DNA from: Saccharopolyspora hirsuta
GTDB taxonomy: Bacteria; Actinomycetota; Actinomycetes; Mycobacteriales; Pseudonocardiaceae
Length of the DNA: 64,000 nt
Assembly (NCBI RefSeq): GCF_008630535.1
Contig: NZ_VWPH01000019.1
Location: 78,305 to 142,304, forward strand
Direction: 5' to 3'
Position 1 is the first letter of the stretch; the number at the start of each line of letters is the position of its first letter. The translations under genes and the position numbers were made by a program. Shown here in pieces: positions 49,329-61,905 of the stretch. The notes below the pieces were generated by a model, which had not been told where the DNA came from, did no database searches, and saw only the letters and a program-made list of their open reading frames with translations.

Positions 49329-51581
49329 ATGACCGACGTGCACGACCCGGCCCCGCTCGCCGGGGCGCAGGTCGAACTGGCGATCAGCGGGATGACCTGC
49401 GCTTCCTGCGCGGCGCGCATCGAGCGGAAGCTGAACAAGCTCGACGGCGTCGCGGCCACCGTGAACTACGCGACGGAGCGGGCGAAGGTCACCTGCCCGG
49501 ACGGGCTCGACCCGCAGCGGCTGGTGGACACCGTCGAAGCCGCCGGGTACGGCGCCAGCCTGCCCGAGCCGGAAGCGGTCGAGGAGCCCGAGGACTCGGC
49601 GCGTTCGCTGGGGCGGCGGCTGGTGGTGTCGGCGGTGCTGTCAGTGCCGGTGATCGCGATGGCGATGGTCCCGGCGCTGCAGTTCGCCTACTGGCAGTGG
49701 CTCTCGCTGGTCCTGGCGTCCCCGGTGGTGCTGTGGGGTGCGCTGCCGTTCCACCGGGCTGCCTGGGCGAACCTGCGGCACGGCGCGGCCACCATGGACA
49801 CGCTGGTGTCGATGGGAACCCTGGCGGCGTTCCTGTGGTCGCTGTACGCGCTGCTGTTCGGCACCGCCGGGGTGCCGGGCATGACGCACCCCTTCGAGCT
49901 GACGATCCAGCCGATGAGCGGCGACGGATCGATCTACCTCGAGGTCGCGGCGGGCGTGACGACGTTCATCCTGGCCGGGCGCTACTTCGAGGCGCGGTCC
50001 AAGCGCCGCGCCGGAGCGGCGCTGCGGGCGCTGCTGGAACTGGGCGCCAAGGACGTCGCGGTGCTCCGGGACGGTCGTGAAGTGCGGATCCCGGTCGGCC
50101 AGCTGGCGGTCGGGGACCTGTTCGTGGCCCGCCCCGGCGAGAAGATCGCCACCGACGGCGTGGTCGACGAGGGCAGCTCGGCGGTCGACGCGAGCATGCT
50201 GACCGGCGAGTCGGTGCCGGTGGAGGTCGGACCCGGCGACAGCGTCGTCGGGGCGACGGTCAACGCCGGTGGCCGCCTGGTAGTGCGGGCCACGCGGGTC
50301 GGGTCGGACACCCAGCTGGCGCAGATGGCCAAGCTGGTCGAGGACGCCCAGACCGGCAAGGCCGAGATCCAGCGGCTGGCCGACCGCGTTTCCGCGGTCT
50401 TCGTGCCCGTCGTGATCGCACTCGCGGTCGCGACCCTCGGCTTCTGGCTGGTCTCGGGCGGCGGTGCAGCGGCGGCGTTCACCGCGGCGGTGGCGGTGCT
50501 GATCATCGCCTGCCCGTGCGCGCTGGGACTGGCCACGCCGACCGCGCTGCTGGTGGGCACCGGGCGCGGCGCCCAGCTGGGCATCCTGATCAAGGGCCCC
50601 GAAGTGCTGGAATCCACCCGCCGCATCGACACCGTCGTGCTGGACAAGACCGGCACCGTCACGACCGGGCAGATGGCCCTGGTCGGGGTGCGCGCGGCCG
50701 ACGGCGCCGACGACGCGGAAGTGCTGCGGGTGGCCGGTGCGCTGGAGCACGCCTCCGAGCACCCGATCGCCCGGGCCATCGCCCGCGGCGCGCAGGAGCA
50801 GGTCGGCGAGCTGCCAGCCGTCGAGGGCTTCACCAACGTGGAGGGGCTCGGCGTGCGGGGCACCGTCGACGGACGTGCGGTGCTCGTCGGGCGCTCGGCG
50901 TTGCTGGACGAGCTGCACCTGCCCGGAGAACTGGCCGAGGCCAAGGCGTCGGCCGAGGAGGGCGGCAAGACCGCGGTCGTCGTCGCCTGGGACGGGCAGG
51001 TCCGCGGGGTCCTGGTGGTGGCCGACACCATCAAACCCACTTCGGCCGAAGCCGTCGCCCAGCTGCGCGAGCTGGGGCTCACGCCGGTCCTGCTCACCGG
51101 CGACAACCAGTCCGTGGCCCGGTCGGTGGCCGCCGAGGTCGGCATCGACGAGGTCATCGCCGAGGTCCTGCCGCAGGACAAGGTCGACGTCGTCAAGCGG
51201 CTGCAGGCCGAGGGCAAGGTGGTGGCCATGGTCGGCGACGGCGTGAACGACGCCGCCGCGCTCGCCCAGGCCGACCTCGGGCTGGCGATGGGCACCGGCA
51301 CCGACGTCGCCATCGAGGCCAGCGACCTGACCCTGGTCCGCGGCGACCTGCGCGCCGCGGCCGACGCCATCCGGCTCTCCCGCCGCACCCTGCGCACCAT
51401 CAAGGGCAACCTGTTCTGGGCCTTCGCCTACAACGTCGCCGCGCTCCCGCTGGCCGCCGCCGGGCTGCTCAACCCCATGATCGCCGGGGCGGCGATGGCC
51501 TTCAGCTCCGTCTTCGTCGTCACCAACAGCCTCCGGCTGCGGACCTTCCGCAGCGCGGTCGCCAGCGCGCCGCTGAAGTAG
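49329..51581 (+). CDS. copA: Cu(I)-exporting P1B-type ATPase
   Basis: 750 residues. One N-terminal HMA domain has GMTCASC (Cys24 and Cys27). Eight membrane helices carry the transport motif CPC (Cys395-Cys397 in IIACPCALG), with YN in the FAYNVAALP helix and MxxSS near the end (MAFSSVFVV), the P1B-1 copper set. Cytosolic domains have TGES, DKTGT with Asp439 as the phosphorylated residue, a SEHPI motif and GDGVND. It pumps Cu(I) out of the cell. Expression should rise with copper through the CsoR-type operator. Confidence 0.95.
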   Translation: MTDVHDPAPLAGAQVELAISGMTCASCAARIERKLNKLDGVAATVNYATERAKVTCPDGLDPQRLVDTVEAAGYGASLPEPEAVEEPEDSARSLGRRLVVSAVLSVPVIAMAMVPALQFAYWQWLSLVLASPVVLWGALPFHRAAWANLRHGAATMDTLVSMGTLAAFLWSLYALLFGTAGVPGMTHPFELTIQPMSGDGSIYLEVAAGVTTFILAGRYFEARSKRRAGAALRALLELGAKDVAVLRDGREVRIPVGQLAVGDLFVARPGEKIATDGVVDEGSSAVDASMLTGESVPVEVGPGDSVVGATVNAGGRLVVRATRVGSDTQLAQMAKLVEDAQTGKAEIQRLADRVSAVFVPVVIALAVATLGFWLVSGGGAAAAFTAAVAVLIIACPCALGLATPTALLVGTGRGAQLGILIKGPEVLESTRRIDTVVLDKTGTVTTGQMALVGVRAADGADDAEVLRVAGALEHASEHPIARAIARGAQEQVGELPAVEGFTNVEGLGVRGTVDGRAVLVGRSALLDELHLPGELAEAKASAEEGGKTAVVVAWDGQVRGVLVVADTIKPTSAEAVAQLRELGLTPVLLTGDNQSVARSVAAEVGIDEVIAEVLPQDKVDVVKRLQAEGKVVAMVGDGVNDAAALAQADLGLAMGTGTDVAIEASDLTLVRGDLRAAADAIRLSRRTLRTIKGNLFWAFAYNVAALPLAAAGLLNPMIAGAAMAFSSVFVVTNSLRLRTFRSAVASAPLK

Positions 51582-51622
51582 CGGCAGGTGCCCCGGCGGG
51601 CCGATTGGGTTACAACAGGGGC

Positions 51623-51859
51623 ATGGCGGAGTTCAACGCGTCCGACCTGGAGCCGGGCCAGATCGAGTCCAAGGACAACGGCGAGCGGCTGGGCCGCTCC
51701 GCCGGTGGGCGCCTGGTGCAGCTGCGCCGCCGGATCTCCGAACCGGGGTTCGTGGTCACCGTCGACGCCGAGGCGAGCGCGGACGTGCCGACCGAACTGC
51801 TGACCCAGGAGTGGGCGGCGGCCAACGCCGCCTTCGACCGGTTCATGCGCGAGTTCTGA
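51623..51859 (+). CDS. Small protein of unknown function
   Basis: 78 residues. The sequence is mixed and charged (FNASDLEPGQIESKDNGERL, LVQLRRRISEPGFVVTVDAE, ANAAFDRFMREF) with no recognised motif. TACAAC at 51611-51616 lies 6 bases before the ATG, fitting a leaderless transcript. The gene follows copA by 41 bp but has its own promoter-like sequence. Confidence 0.6.
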   Translation: MAEFNASDLEPGQIESKDNGERLGRSAGGRLVQLRRRISEPGFVVTVDAEASADVPTELLTQEWAAANAAFDRFMREF

Positions 51860-51957
51860 CTGTTCTGTCCACAAAGGATTCGATCGGCTCCTTGCCTCCC
51901 TCCCGCCCCTCGGGTAACAGTGGTGCGCCAGCTGTGATCGGGATTGGGGCGCGGGAC

Positions 51958-53091
51958 ATGACAGCAGCGGAACTGGACGCCCGAGTCGGCATCGTCGGCA
52001 CCGGCACCATGGGCAGCATGCTCGCCTGGCAGCTCGCGCGACGCGGCGTGCAGGTGCTGGCGTTCGAGCAGTTCTCACCGGGGCACGACCGAGGAGCCGT
52101 CGGCGGCGAAACCCGGCTGTTCCGGCTGGCCTACGCCGAAGGGCAGCAGTACGTTCCGCTGCTGCGGGACTCCCTGCGGCTGTGGCGGGAACTGGAGGAC
52201 GAGGCCAGCACCAACATCCTGACGCAGTGCGGGGGACTGTCGATCGGCGACCCCGATGGCGACTACATCGCCGGGCTGCTCGCCAGCGCGCGGGACACCG
52301 CGGTTCCGGTCGAAGTCCTGTCCACCGCTGAAGTCGCCGAGCGCTACCCGCAGCACGGACTCCACGACGGTGAGGTCGCGGTGCTCGACGAGCAGGCCGG
52401 TTACCTTCGCTGCGAGCAGGCGGTGCTCAGCGCCGCGCGCGTCGCCGAACGCGCCGGGGCCGAGGTGCTGCGCCACACCGAGGTCACCGAACTCGTCGAG
52501 GGCGACGACAGCGTTCTGGTGCGCACCGCCGACGGATCGTCATATCGGGTCGCGCAGGTGGTGGTGGCCGCCGGTTCGTGGGCCGCCCGCTTCCTGCCGC
52601 CGCAACTGGCCAGCGCGGTCGAGTCGCGCCGGGTGCTGCTCACCTGGTTCGGCACCGACGACATCGACTCCTACCGTTCCGACCGGTTCCCGATCTTCAT
52701 CCACCACCGCGACGGCCAGCACGTCTACGGCACGCCCACGGTGGACGACGTGATGGTCAAGGTCGCCGGTGCGGTCACCGCGCACCCCGTGCCCGCGCCG
52801 GAAGCCGTCGAACGGCGGCACAGCGCGGCCGAAATTCGCCAGATCTCCGACGCGGTGGGGAAATTCCTGCCCGGCCTGCACCCGGAGCCGATCCGCACCG
52901 ACGCCTTCACCGACCTCTACACCGCCGACGAGCGCCCGCTCGTCGGGCGCGTCGGAAACCGCATCGCGGTCACCACCGGGCACTCCGGGCGCGGCTTCAA
53001 GTACGCCCCCGGCGTCGCCGCCGCAGTGGCGGACGTGCTGTCCGGAACCGCCGACCCGCGCTGGGAGTTCATGTCGCCGGACCGGTTCTGA
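51958..53091 (+). CDS. FAD-dependent oxidoreductase, sarcosine/N-methyltryptophan oxidase type
   Basis: 377 residues of the DAO family. The FAD motif is GIVGTGTMGSMLAWQLARRG, and the end GHSGRGFKYAPG is typical of monomeric sarcosine and N-methyltryptophan oxidases. Those enzymes hold FAD through a cysteine two residues before a YT motif; here the segment reads TDLYTADERP, so the cysteine is replaced and FAD is probably not covalently bound. It likely oxidises an N-methyl amino acid, but the substrate is not certain. Confidence 0.85.
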   Translation: MTAAELDARVGIVGTGTMGSMLAWQLARRGVQVLAFEQFSPGHDRGAVGGETRLFRLAYAEGQQYVPLLRDSLRLWRELEDEASTNILTQCGGLSIGDPDGDYIAGLLASARDTAVPVEVLSTAEVAERYPQHGLHDGEVAVLDEQAGYLRCEQAVLSAARVAERAGAEVLRHTEVTELVEGDDSVLVRTADGSSYRVAQVVVAAGSWAARFLPPQLASAVESRRVLLTWFGTDDIDSYRSDRFPIFIHHRDGQHVYGTPTVDDVMVKVAGAVTAHPVPAPEAVERRHSAAEIRQISDAVGKFLPGLHPEPIRTDAFTDLYTADERPLVGRVGNRIAVTTGHSGRGFKYAPGVAAAVADVLSGTADPRWEFMSPDRF

Positions 53092-53163
53092 CCACCTCGT
53101 TTCGGCCCCCGGCGGTGCGGGGTATTGCGAGGACAACCAGCACCGCTGTCGAAAGGACCAGCC

Positions 53164-53583
53164 ATGACCACGGCGCGCGACATCATGCATGCAGGGGCCA
53201 AGTGCATCAACGAGGACGACAGCTTGTACACGGCCGCGCAGATGATGCGCGACCTCGAGGTCGGTTCGCTGCCGATCTGCGGGCGGGACAACCGGCTGCA
53301 CGGCATCATCACCGACCGCGACATCGTGCTGCGCTGCTGCGCCGAAGGCCGTGACCCGGCCGAGGTGAAGGCCGGTGAGCTCGCCCAGGGAAAGCCGTAC
53401 TGGGTCGACGCCGGATCCGACGTGAGCAAGGTGCTGTCCATGATGGAGCAGCACCAGATCCGCCGGGTGCCGGTGATCGCCGAGCACCAGCTGGTCGGCA
53501 TGATCAGCGAAGCCGACCTGGCCCGCCACCTCACCGACGAGCAGCTGGCGCACTTCGTGGAAAGCGTCTACGCGGCCAGATGA
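53164..53583 (+). CDS. Hrp1-like two-CBS-domain protein
   Basis: 139 residues with two CBS motifs (VGSLPICGRDNRLHGIITDR and RRVPVIAEHQLVGMISEADL). It is strongly similar in layout to Mycobacterium tuberculosis hypoxic response protein 1: MTTARDIMHAG at the start, Cys14 and the LPIC cysteine that form its disulfide/zinc site, and the VDAGSDVSKVLSMMEQHQIR stretch. In M. tuberculosis the gene belongs to the DosR regulon. Here a DosR-like regulator is encoded 130 bp downstream. Its biochemical role is not settled. Confidence 0.9.
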   Translation: MTTARDIMHAGAKCINEDDSLYTAAQMMRDLEVGSLPICGRDNRLHGIITDRDIVLRCCAEGRDPAEVKAGELAQGKPYWVDAGSDVSKVLSMMEQHQIRRVPVIAEHQLVGMISEADLARHLTDEQLAHFVESVYAAR

Positions 53584-53595
53584 GCGCTCCCGCCG

Positions 53596-53620
53596 GCACC
53601 CGGCTCCCGCCGCCGGGTGC
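53596..53620 (+). terminator. Hairpin after the Hrp1-like gene
   Basis: GCACCCGGC and GCCGGGTGC form a perfect 9-bp stem with a 7-base loop, 12 bases after the stop. Palindromic AGCGCT copies at 53583-53588 and 53623-53628 could lengthen it. Confidence 0.72.
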
Positions 53621-53713
53621 TGAGCGCTGCGCTCCGGGAAGCGGCCGCCCGGCGCGCTATCTATGCTGGTCAGTGCCCTCCCTGAGGAGCCAGGGGCGAA
53701 GGGGGCGGAGCGG

Positions 53714-54370
53714 ATGACGACACGGGTGTTCGTGGTCGACGACCACGACGTGATCCGCCGCGGGATCGCTGCGCTGATCGGTGCCGAGGAGGACCTGGAA
53801 CTGGTCGGCGAGGCCGCCGGCGTCGCCGAAGCACTGGCCTGGGTGCCCAAAGCCGACCCGCACGTCGCGGTGCTGGACGTGCGGCTCCCCGACGGCAACG
53901 GCGTGGAGCTGTGCCGGGAACTTCAGTCGCAGCTGCCCGGGCTGCGCTGCCTGATGCTGACGTCCTTCGACGACCACGACGCGCTGATGGACGCGATCAT
54001 GGCCGGTGCGGCCGGTTTCGTGCTCAAGGGCGTGGTCAGCCAGGAGCTCATCAGCGCCATCCGCACCGCCGGGGCCGGGCGGTCGCTGCTGAGCCAGCAG
54101 AAGACCGAGGCGATGCTGACCTGGCTGCGCAGGGAGCAGGAGGAGGCCGATCCGCTGCGGGTGCTGACCGCGCGCGAACGGCAGGTGCTGGAGCTGATCG
54201 GTGAAGGGCTCACCAACCGCGAGATCGCCAAGCGCATGTTCCTCGCCGAGAAGACCATCAAGAACTACGTGTCCCAGATGCTGGCCAAGCTGGCCATGCG
54301 GCACCGCAGCGAAGCGGCCGTGCTGGCCACCGAACTGCGACTCGACCGGGACTCGCGCAACAAGCGCTGA
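53714..54370 (+). CDS. DosR/DevR-like response regulator
   Basis: 218 residues. Key residues are Asp9 and Asp10, the phospho-acceptor Asp55 in VAVLDVRLPDGNG, Thr83 and Lys105, each one position later than in mycobacterial DevR. The DNA-binding end (LTARERQVLELIGEGLTNRE, IAKRMFLAEKTIKNYVSQ) is almost that of DevR, including the lysine and asparagine of the recognition helix. DevR/DosR controls dormancy genes under hypoxia or NO. It lies between an Hrp1-like gene and a large kinase gene that could phosphorylate it. Confidence 0.92.
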   Translation: MTTRVFVVDDHDVIRRGIAALIGAEEDLELVGEAAGVAEALAWVPKADPHVAVLDVRLPDGNGVELCRELQSQLPGLRCLMLTSFDDHDALMDAIMAGAAGFVLKGVVSQELISAIRTAGAGRSLLSQQKTEAMLTWLRREQEEADPLRVLTARERQVLELIGEGLTNREIAKRMFLAEKTIKNYVSQMLAKLAMRHRSEAAVLATELRLDRDSRNKR

Positions 54371-54394
54371 GCAGGGTGCGGCGGGGAGGCCGTC

Positions 54395-58336
<3,942 letters not shown>

Positions 58337-58343
58337 GGGGCGC

Positions 58344-58475
58344 TCAGTCGACCTGCTCGGGCTCCTCGCAGGGGGCGGTGGGCAGCTCCGCGAGCTGCTC
58401 GCGGAACCGCTGCGCCCACGCGAGGTCGCGCGCGAAGGTCGCGTCGAAGTGGTCGATGCCGTGCGGCTCAGCCAT
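58344..58475 (-). CDS. Small acidic protein of unknown function
   Basis: 43 residues, ATG at 58475 with GGGAG 5 bases upstream. The sequence MAEPHGIDHFDATFARDLAW, AQRFREQLAELP is helical and ends with PCEEPEQVD. It converges with the hybrid kinase gene. The good ribosome binding site supports coding; function unknown. Confidence 0.5.
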   Translation of the reverse strand: MAEPHGIDHFDATFARDLAWAQRFREQLAELPTAPCEEPEQVD

Positions 58476-58586
58476 GGCGGCTCCCAACGTCGATTGCTCG
58501 CAGGCTGTATCCGAACACGATAACCGCAGGTGGAAGGGGGTGGCGCTGCACCGTCGAGCACGGGCGGGGCTGCCGTGAACCACTGC

Positions 58587-58618
58587 GCCGGGTGGGGCGG
58601 TTGCGCACCCCACCCGGC
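58587..58618 (-). terminator. Hairpin after the BCCT transporter gene
   Basis: GCCGGGTGGGG and CCCCACCCGGC form a perfect 11-bp stem with a 10-base loop, 19 bases beyond the transporter stop. Confidence 0.78.
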
Positions 58619-58637
58619 CCGCAGAAGTCGGCGGAAA

Positions 58638-60206
58638 TCACATTTTCGGGTCCTTCGACCCTGTTGCGGCCAGCTCCGGCTCGACCTCCGGGGAGAACAG
58701 CGGATCCTGCTGCAACTCCCGCCACAACGACACCGCCAGCGCGATCATCACCAGCACGAACGGTGCCGCCGTGACGATCACCGTGTTCTGCAGGGCGTCC
58801 AACCCGCCTGCGATCAGCAGGACGATCGCGGTCACCCCGGTGAGCGCGCCCCACAAGGTCAGCACCGACGTCCGGGGCCGGGCCGCGCCGTCGGAGGACA
58901 GCATGCTCAGCACGAAGGTGTTGGCGTCGGCGCCGGAGACGAAGAACAGCAGCACCAGCGCCATCGCGATCACCGACGTCACCGTCGGCCACGGCAGCGT
59001 CTCCAGCATGGCGAAGATCGCGTTGTTGGAGTCCTCCGCCGCGGCCTGCGCGATGTGCCCGCCGCGAAACGCGTCGTGGAAGATCGCCGACCCGCCGAAG
59101 GCGGTGAACCAGAGGAAGAACACCGCGCTGGGCACCCCGAGCACCGCCAGCACGAACTCCCGGATGGTGCGCCCCTTGGAGATGCGGGCCAGGAACACCC
59201 CGACGAAGGCGCCCCACGAGATCCACCAGGCGAGCATGAAGTAGGTCCAGCTCTGCATCCAGCCCAGCTCGCCGAAGGTCCCGGTGCGCAGGCTCATCGG
59301 GATGAAGTCGCCGAAGTACTGGCCCAGCGACTCCGCCAGGAGGTTGAACACGAACCCGGTCGGCCCGAGCACCAGCACGAAGCCGAACAGCACCACGGTC
59401 AGGCCCATGCTCGTCTCGCTGAGGAAGCGGATGCCCTTGTGCAGGCCGGTGATCGCGGAGATCGTGAACAGCAGCGTGACCACCGCGATGATCACGACCT
59501 GGGTGCCGGTGCCGCCGGACGCGCCGAACACCCGGGCCAGGCCGCCGTTGATCTGCAGCGCGCCCAGGCCGAGCGACGTGGTCGTGCCGAACAGCGTCGC
59601 GAAGATCGCCAGCACGTCGATGGCCTTGCCGAGCGGGCCCTCGACGCGGTCGCCCAGCAGCGGCCGCAGCATCGGGCTGATCAGGCCCTTGCGCCCCTTG
59701 CGGTGGGTCGAGTAGCCGAGCGCGATGCCGAACACCGCGAAGATCGCCCAGGCGTGCAGGCCCCAGTCGAAGAAGGAGTACTGCATCGCCACCACGGCGG
59801 CGTGCTTGGTGCCCGGCGGGGCCAGGTCGTGCGGCGGGTCGGCGAAGTGCGCGATGGGTTCGGACACGCCGTAGGAGACCAGGCCGATGCCCATCACGGC
59901 GGCCAGGATCATCGCCAGCCAGCTGATCGTGCTGAACTCCGGGCGGTCGTCGTCCGCGCCCAGCCGGATGCGCCCGAAGCGGCTGAACGCCAGCAGCGCC
60001 AGGAAGCCGAGCATGGCCAGGCTCGCCCCCAGGTACACCCAGCCGAAGGAGCCGGTGATCCAGTTCAGCGCTGCTTTGGTGACGGTGTCGAGGCTGTCGG
60101 TGAACAGGGTGGCCCACAGCACGAACAGCGCGCACAGCGCCACCGACGTGTAGAAGACCGAGCCCAGCCGGTCGGGCGGGGACGATGGTGAGTTGGCTTG
60201 CGCCAT
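58638..60206 (-). CDS. BCCT-family betaine/choline/carnitine transporter
   Basis: 522 residues with twelve helices. The family signature region WWISWGAFVGVFLARISKGR (helix 8 tryptophans) and GLVSYGVSEPIAHF (helix 3-4) are clear, as is the glycine-rich MGIGLVSYG stretch. BCCT carriers import glycine betaine or similar compatible solutes with sodium. It lies next to a large osmosensor-like kinase operon, transcribed in the opposite direction; a functional link is plausible but not shown. The C-terminus lacks the long regulatory tail of BetP. Confidence 0.9.
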   Translation of the reverse strand: MAQANSPSSPPDRLGSVFYTSVALCALFVLWATLFTDSLDTVTKAALNWITGSFGWVYLGASLAMLGFLALLAFSRFGRIRLGADDDRPEFSTISWLAMILAAVMGIGLVSYGVSEPIAHFADPPHDLAPPGTKHAAVVAMQYSFFDWGLHAWAIFAVFGIALGYSTHRKGRKGLISPMLRPLLGDRVEGPLGKAIDVLAIFATLFGTTTSLGLGALQINGGLARVFGASGGTGTQVVIIAVVTLLFTISAITGLHKGIRFLSETSMGLTVVLFGFVLVLGPTGFVFNLLAESLGQYFGDFIPMSLRTGTFGELGWMQSWTYFMLAWWISWGAFVGVFLARISKGRTIREFVLAVLGVPSAVFFLWFTAFGGSAIFHDAFRGGHIAQAAAEDSNNAIFAMLETLPWPTVTSVIAMALVLLFFVSGADANTFVLSMLSSDGAARPRTSVLTLWGALTGVTAIVLLIAGGLDALQNTVIVTAAPFVLVMIALAVSLWRELQQDPLFSPEVEPELAATGSKDPKM

Positions 60207-60627
60207 GAATGGAACTCCAGTGGAAGCTGGGCTCCCTGCTCCGGGCGCGCGCAGTCGGCGCGCGGCGTCCGAACAGGAAGGACAGGGCGGTGCGCCGCGG
60301 GACCGGGAGGCGTGGTGCACGTCCACGGCGGGCGCAGTTGGGGACTGGTGGAAGCTCTTCCTGTCGGCTATCGCGGCCGGAGGTTCGGCGGAACCTCGAA
60401 CTGGGCGGGTGGGCAGGTGCCGCGCTGGAAAGGCCCACCGCCGAGTGCGACAGCCTACCGCAACCGTTCGGAGGTCCTGGCCAGCCCCGATTCCGTTGCG
60501 TGTTCCGAACGCTGGAATGCGCAGTATTGCGCGAATCGCGCAAGCGTGTCTATGGTGATCCCGTTGCCGCGGTGGGGGAGTGGCGGGTGGCCGAATTGGG
60601 CTGTGGCGAACAGAAAAGCAGGTGACC
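60207..60627. promoter_or_regulatory. Divergent control region with 17-bp palindrome at 60526-60542
   Basis: The 421 bp contain no convincing gene. TTGCGCG, AAT, CGCGCAA (60526-60542) is a perfect inverted repeat. Its first six bases serve as a -35 box for a promoter with TATGGT (60550-60555) 18 bp away, facing the sugar-acid kinase gene. A repressor bound there would block that operon; the DeoR product of the same operon is a candidate. Confidence 0.65.
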
Positions 60628-61821
60628 ATGGGATCGCGAGTGCTGGTTGTGGCGGACGACCTCAGTGGTGCCGGTGACTCCGGTGTTCCCTTCGCGTTGC
60701 GCGAAATGCGCACGCTGCTGGCGCTGGACGATGCCGGGGACGCCGAGGTCTTCGTTGCCGACACGGACAGCAGGCACGTGGCTCCCGAACAGGCGGCGGA
60801 GCGGGTGGCTGCGGCCTTGCGCGGCCACGCCGACGGGCGGGTGGTGTTCAAGAAGATCGACTCGACGCTGCGCGGCAACCTGGCGGCCGAGATCGGCGCG
60901 ATCGTGGCGCACGCCGATGGTGCGGGAGTGCTGGTGTGCCCGGCGTCCCCGGCGACGGGGCGAACCGTTCTCGGCGGTGTCGTCCACATCGACGGAATCC
61001 CGCTGCACCACACCGAGGCATGGGCGGCGGAACCGGCCGAGCCCCCGGTGGACATCGCCTCAGCGCTCAAGCCGCTTTCGGTGAAGCACGTGGCACTCGC
61101 CTCGGTTCGAGGCGACGCCGCGGCGTTGCGAGCCCGCCTGGCCGAGCTGCTCGCCGAAGTCGACGTCGTGGTCTGCGACGCGGTGGCGGAAAGCGACCTG
61201 CGGGCGGTCGCGGCCGCCGGCATGGTAGCCCCGAACCAGCCCTGCTGGGTGGGTTCGGCGGGCCTGGCCGACGCACTGGCCGAGCAGCTGCGACCGGGGC
61301 GGGAGGTGGAACCGCCGCCACCGGTCAACGGCCACGCGCTCGCCGTGGTCGGCAGCGCCAACGGGGTCTCCCGCGAGCAGGCGGAGTTCCTGGCCGAGCA
61401 CTTCCCGCACACCCGTCGGTTATCGGTGCGGAACCTGCTCGATGCCAACGCCGCGGCGCTAGCGCGAATGTCCGAACAGGTCCGCGACGCCCTGGAGACG
61501 GGCGACGTCGTGGTCACCCTGGACGGCCCGGTGGACGTCAGCGTCGCCCGCCGACTGAACACCGCGCTCGCCGAGGTGTGCGCCCCCGCCACCAGCGGTG
61601 CGGCACTGCTGGTGCTCACCGGCGGCGAAACCGCCAGAGCGGTGCTGAGCCGACGCGGAGTCACCGGACTGCGGTTGCTGAACGAACTCGAACCAGGTGT
61701 GGTGCTGGCGCGCACCGAACCGCAGCCGGGATACGTGATCACCAAGGCCGGTGGCTTCGGCACGCCGGAGACGTTGCACCGGGCGGTCACCGCGGCCCGT
61801 TCCAGGAGGGATGCCTGGTGA
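60628..61821 (+). CDS. Four-carbon acid sugar kinase family protein (DUF1537)
   Basis: 397 residues. The N-terminus VLVVADDLSGAGDSGVPFAL is the typical DUF1537 start (DDxTGA-like), KKIDSTLRGNLAAEIGAI is the diagnostic KxDST.RGN motif, and the C-terminal nucleotide domain has LTGGETARAVL and GYVITKAGGFG. Members phosphorylate 3-oxo tetronates (OtnK) or D-threonate/D-erythronate (DtnK, DenD routes). The usual partner dehydrogenase or aldolase is not next to it. It is followed by a DeoR regulator. Confidence 0.9.
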   Translation: MGSRVLVVADDLSGAGDSGVPFALREMRTLLALDDAGDAEVFVADTDSRHVAPEQAAERVAAALRGHADGRVVFKKIDSTLRGNLAAEIGAIVAHADGAGVLVCPASPATGRTVLGGVVHIDGIPLHHTEAWAAEPAEPPVDIASALKPLSVKHVALASVRGDAAALRARLAELLAEVDVVVCDAVAESDLRAVAAAGMVAPNQPCWVGSAGLADALAEQLRPGREVEPPPPVNGHALAVVGSANGVSREQAEFLAEHFPHTRRLSVRNLLDANAAALARMSEQVRDALETGDVVVTLDGPVDVSVARRLNTALAEVCAPATSGAALLVLTGGETARAVLSRRGVTGLRLLNELEPGVVLARTEPQPGYVITKAGGFGTPETLHRAVTAARSRRDAW

Positions 61822-61905
61822 GCCGGGGTGTCCGCGGAAGAAGCGGTGACCGATGCGGCCGACGGGTCCCCACCGCACGCCATTCCTGAGGCGGGAGGTG
61901 CCGAG

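Noticed and set aside
53092..53163. Search for a DosR box before the Hrp1-like gene
   Set aside because: No palindrome close to the mycobacterial DosR consensus was found in this short region, so DosR control of hrp1 is left as inference.
60209..60625. 138-codon + strand frame between the BCCT and DUF1537 genes
   Set aside because: Arg/Gly-rich translation without motifs, and it overlaps the promoter and operator of the DUF1537 gene.
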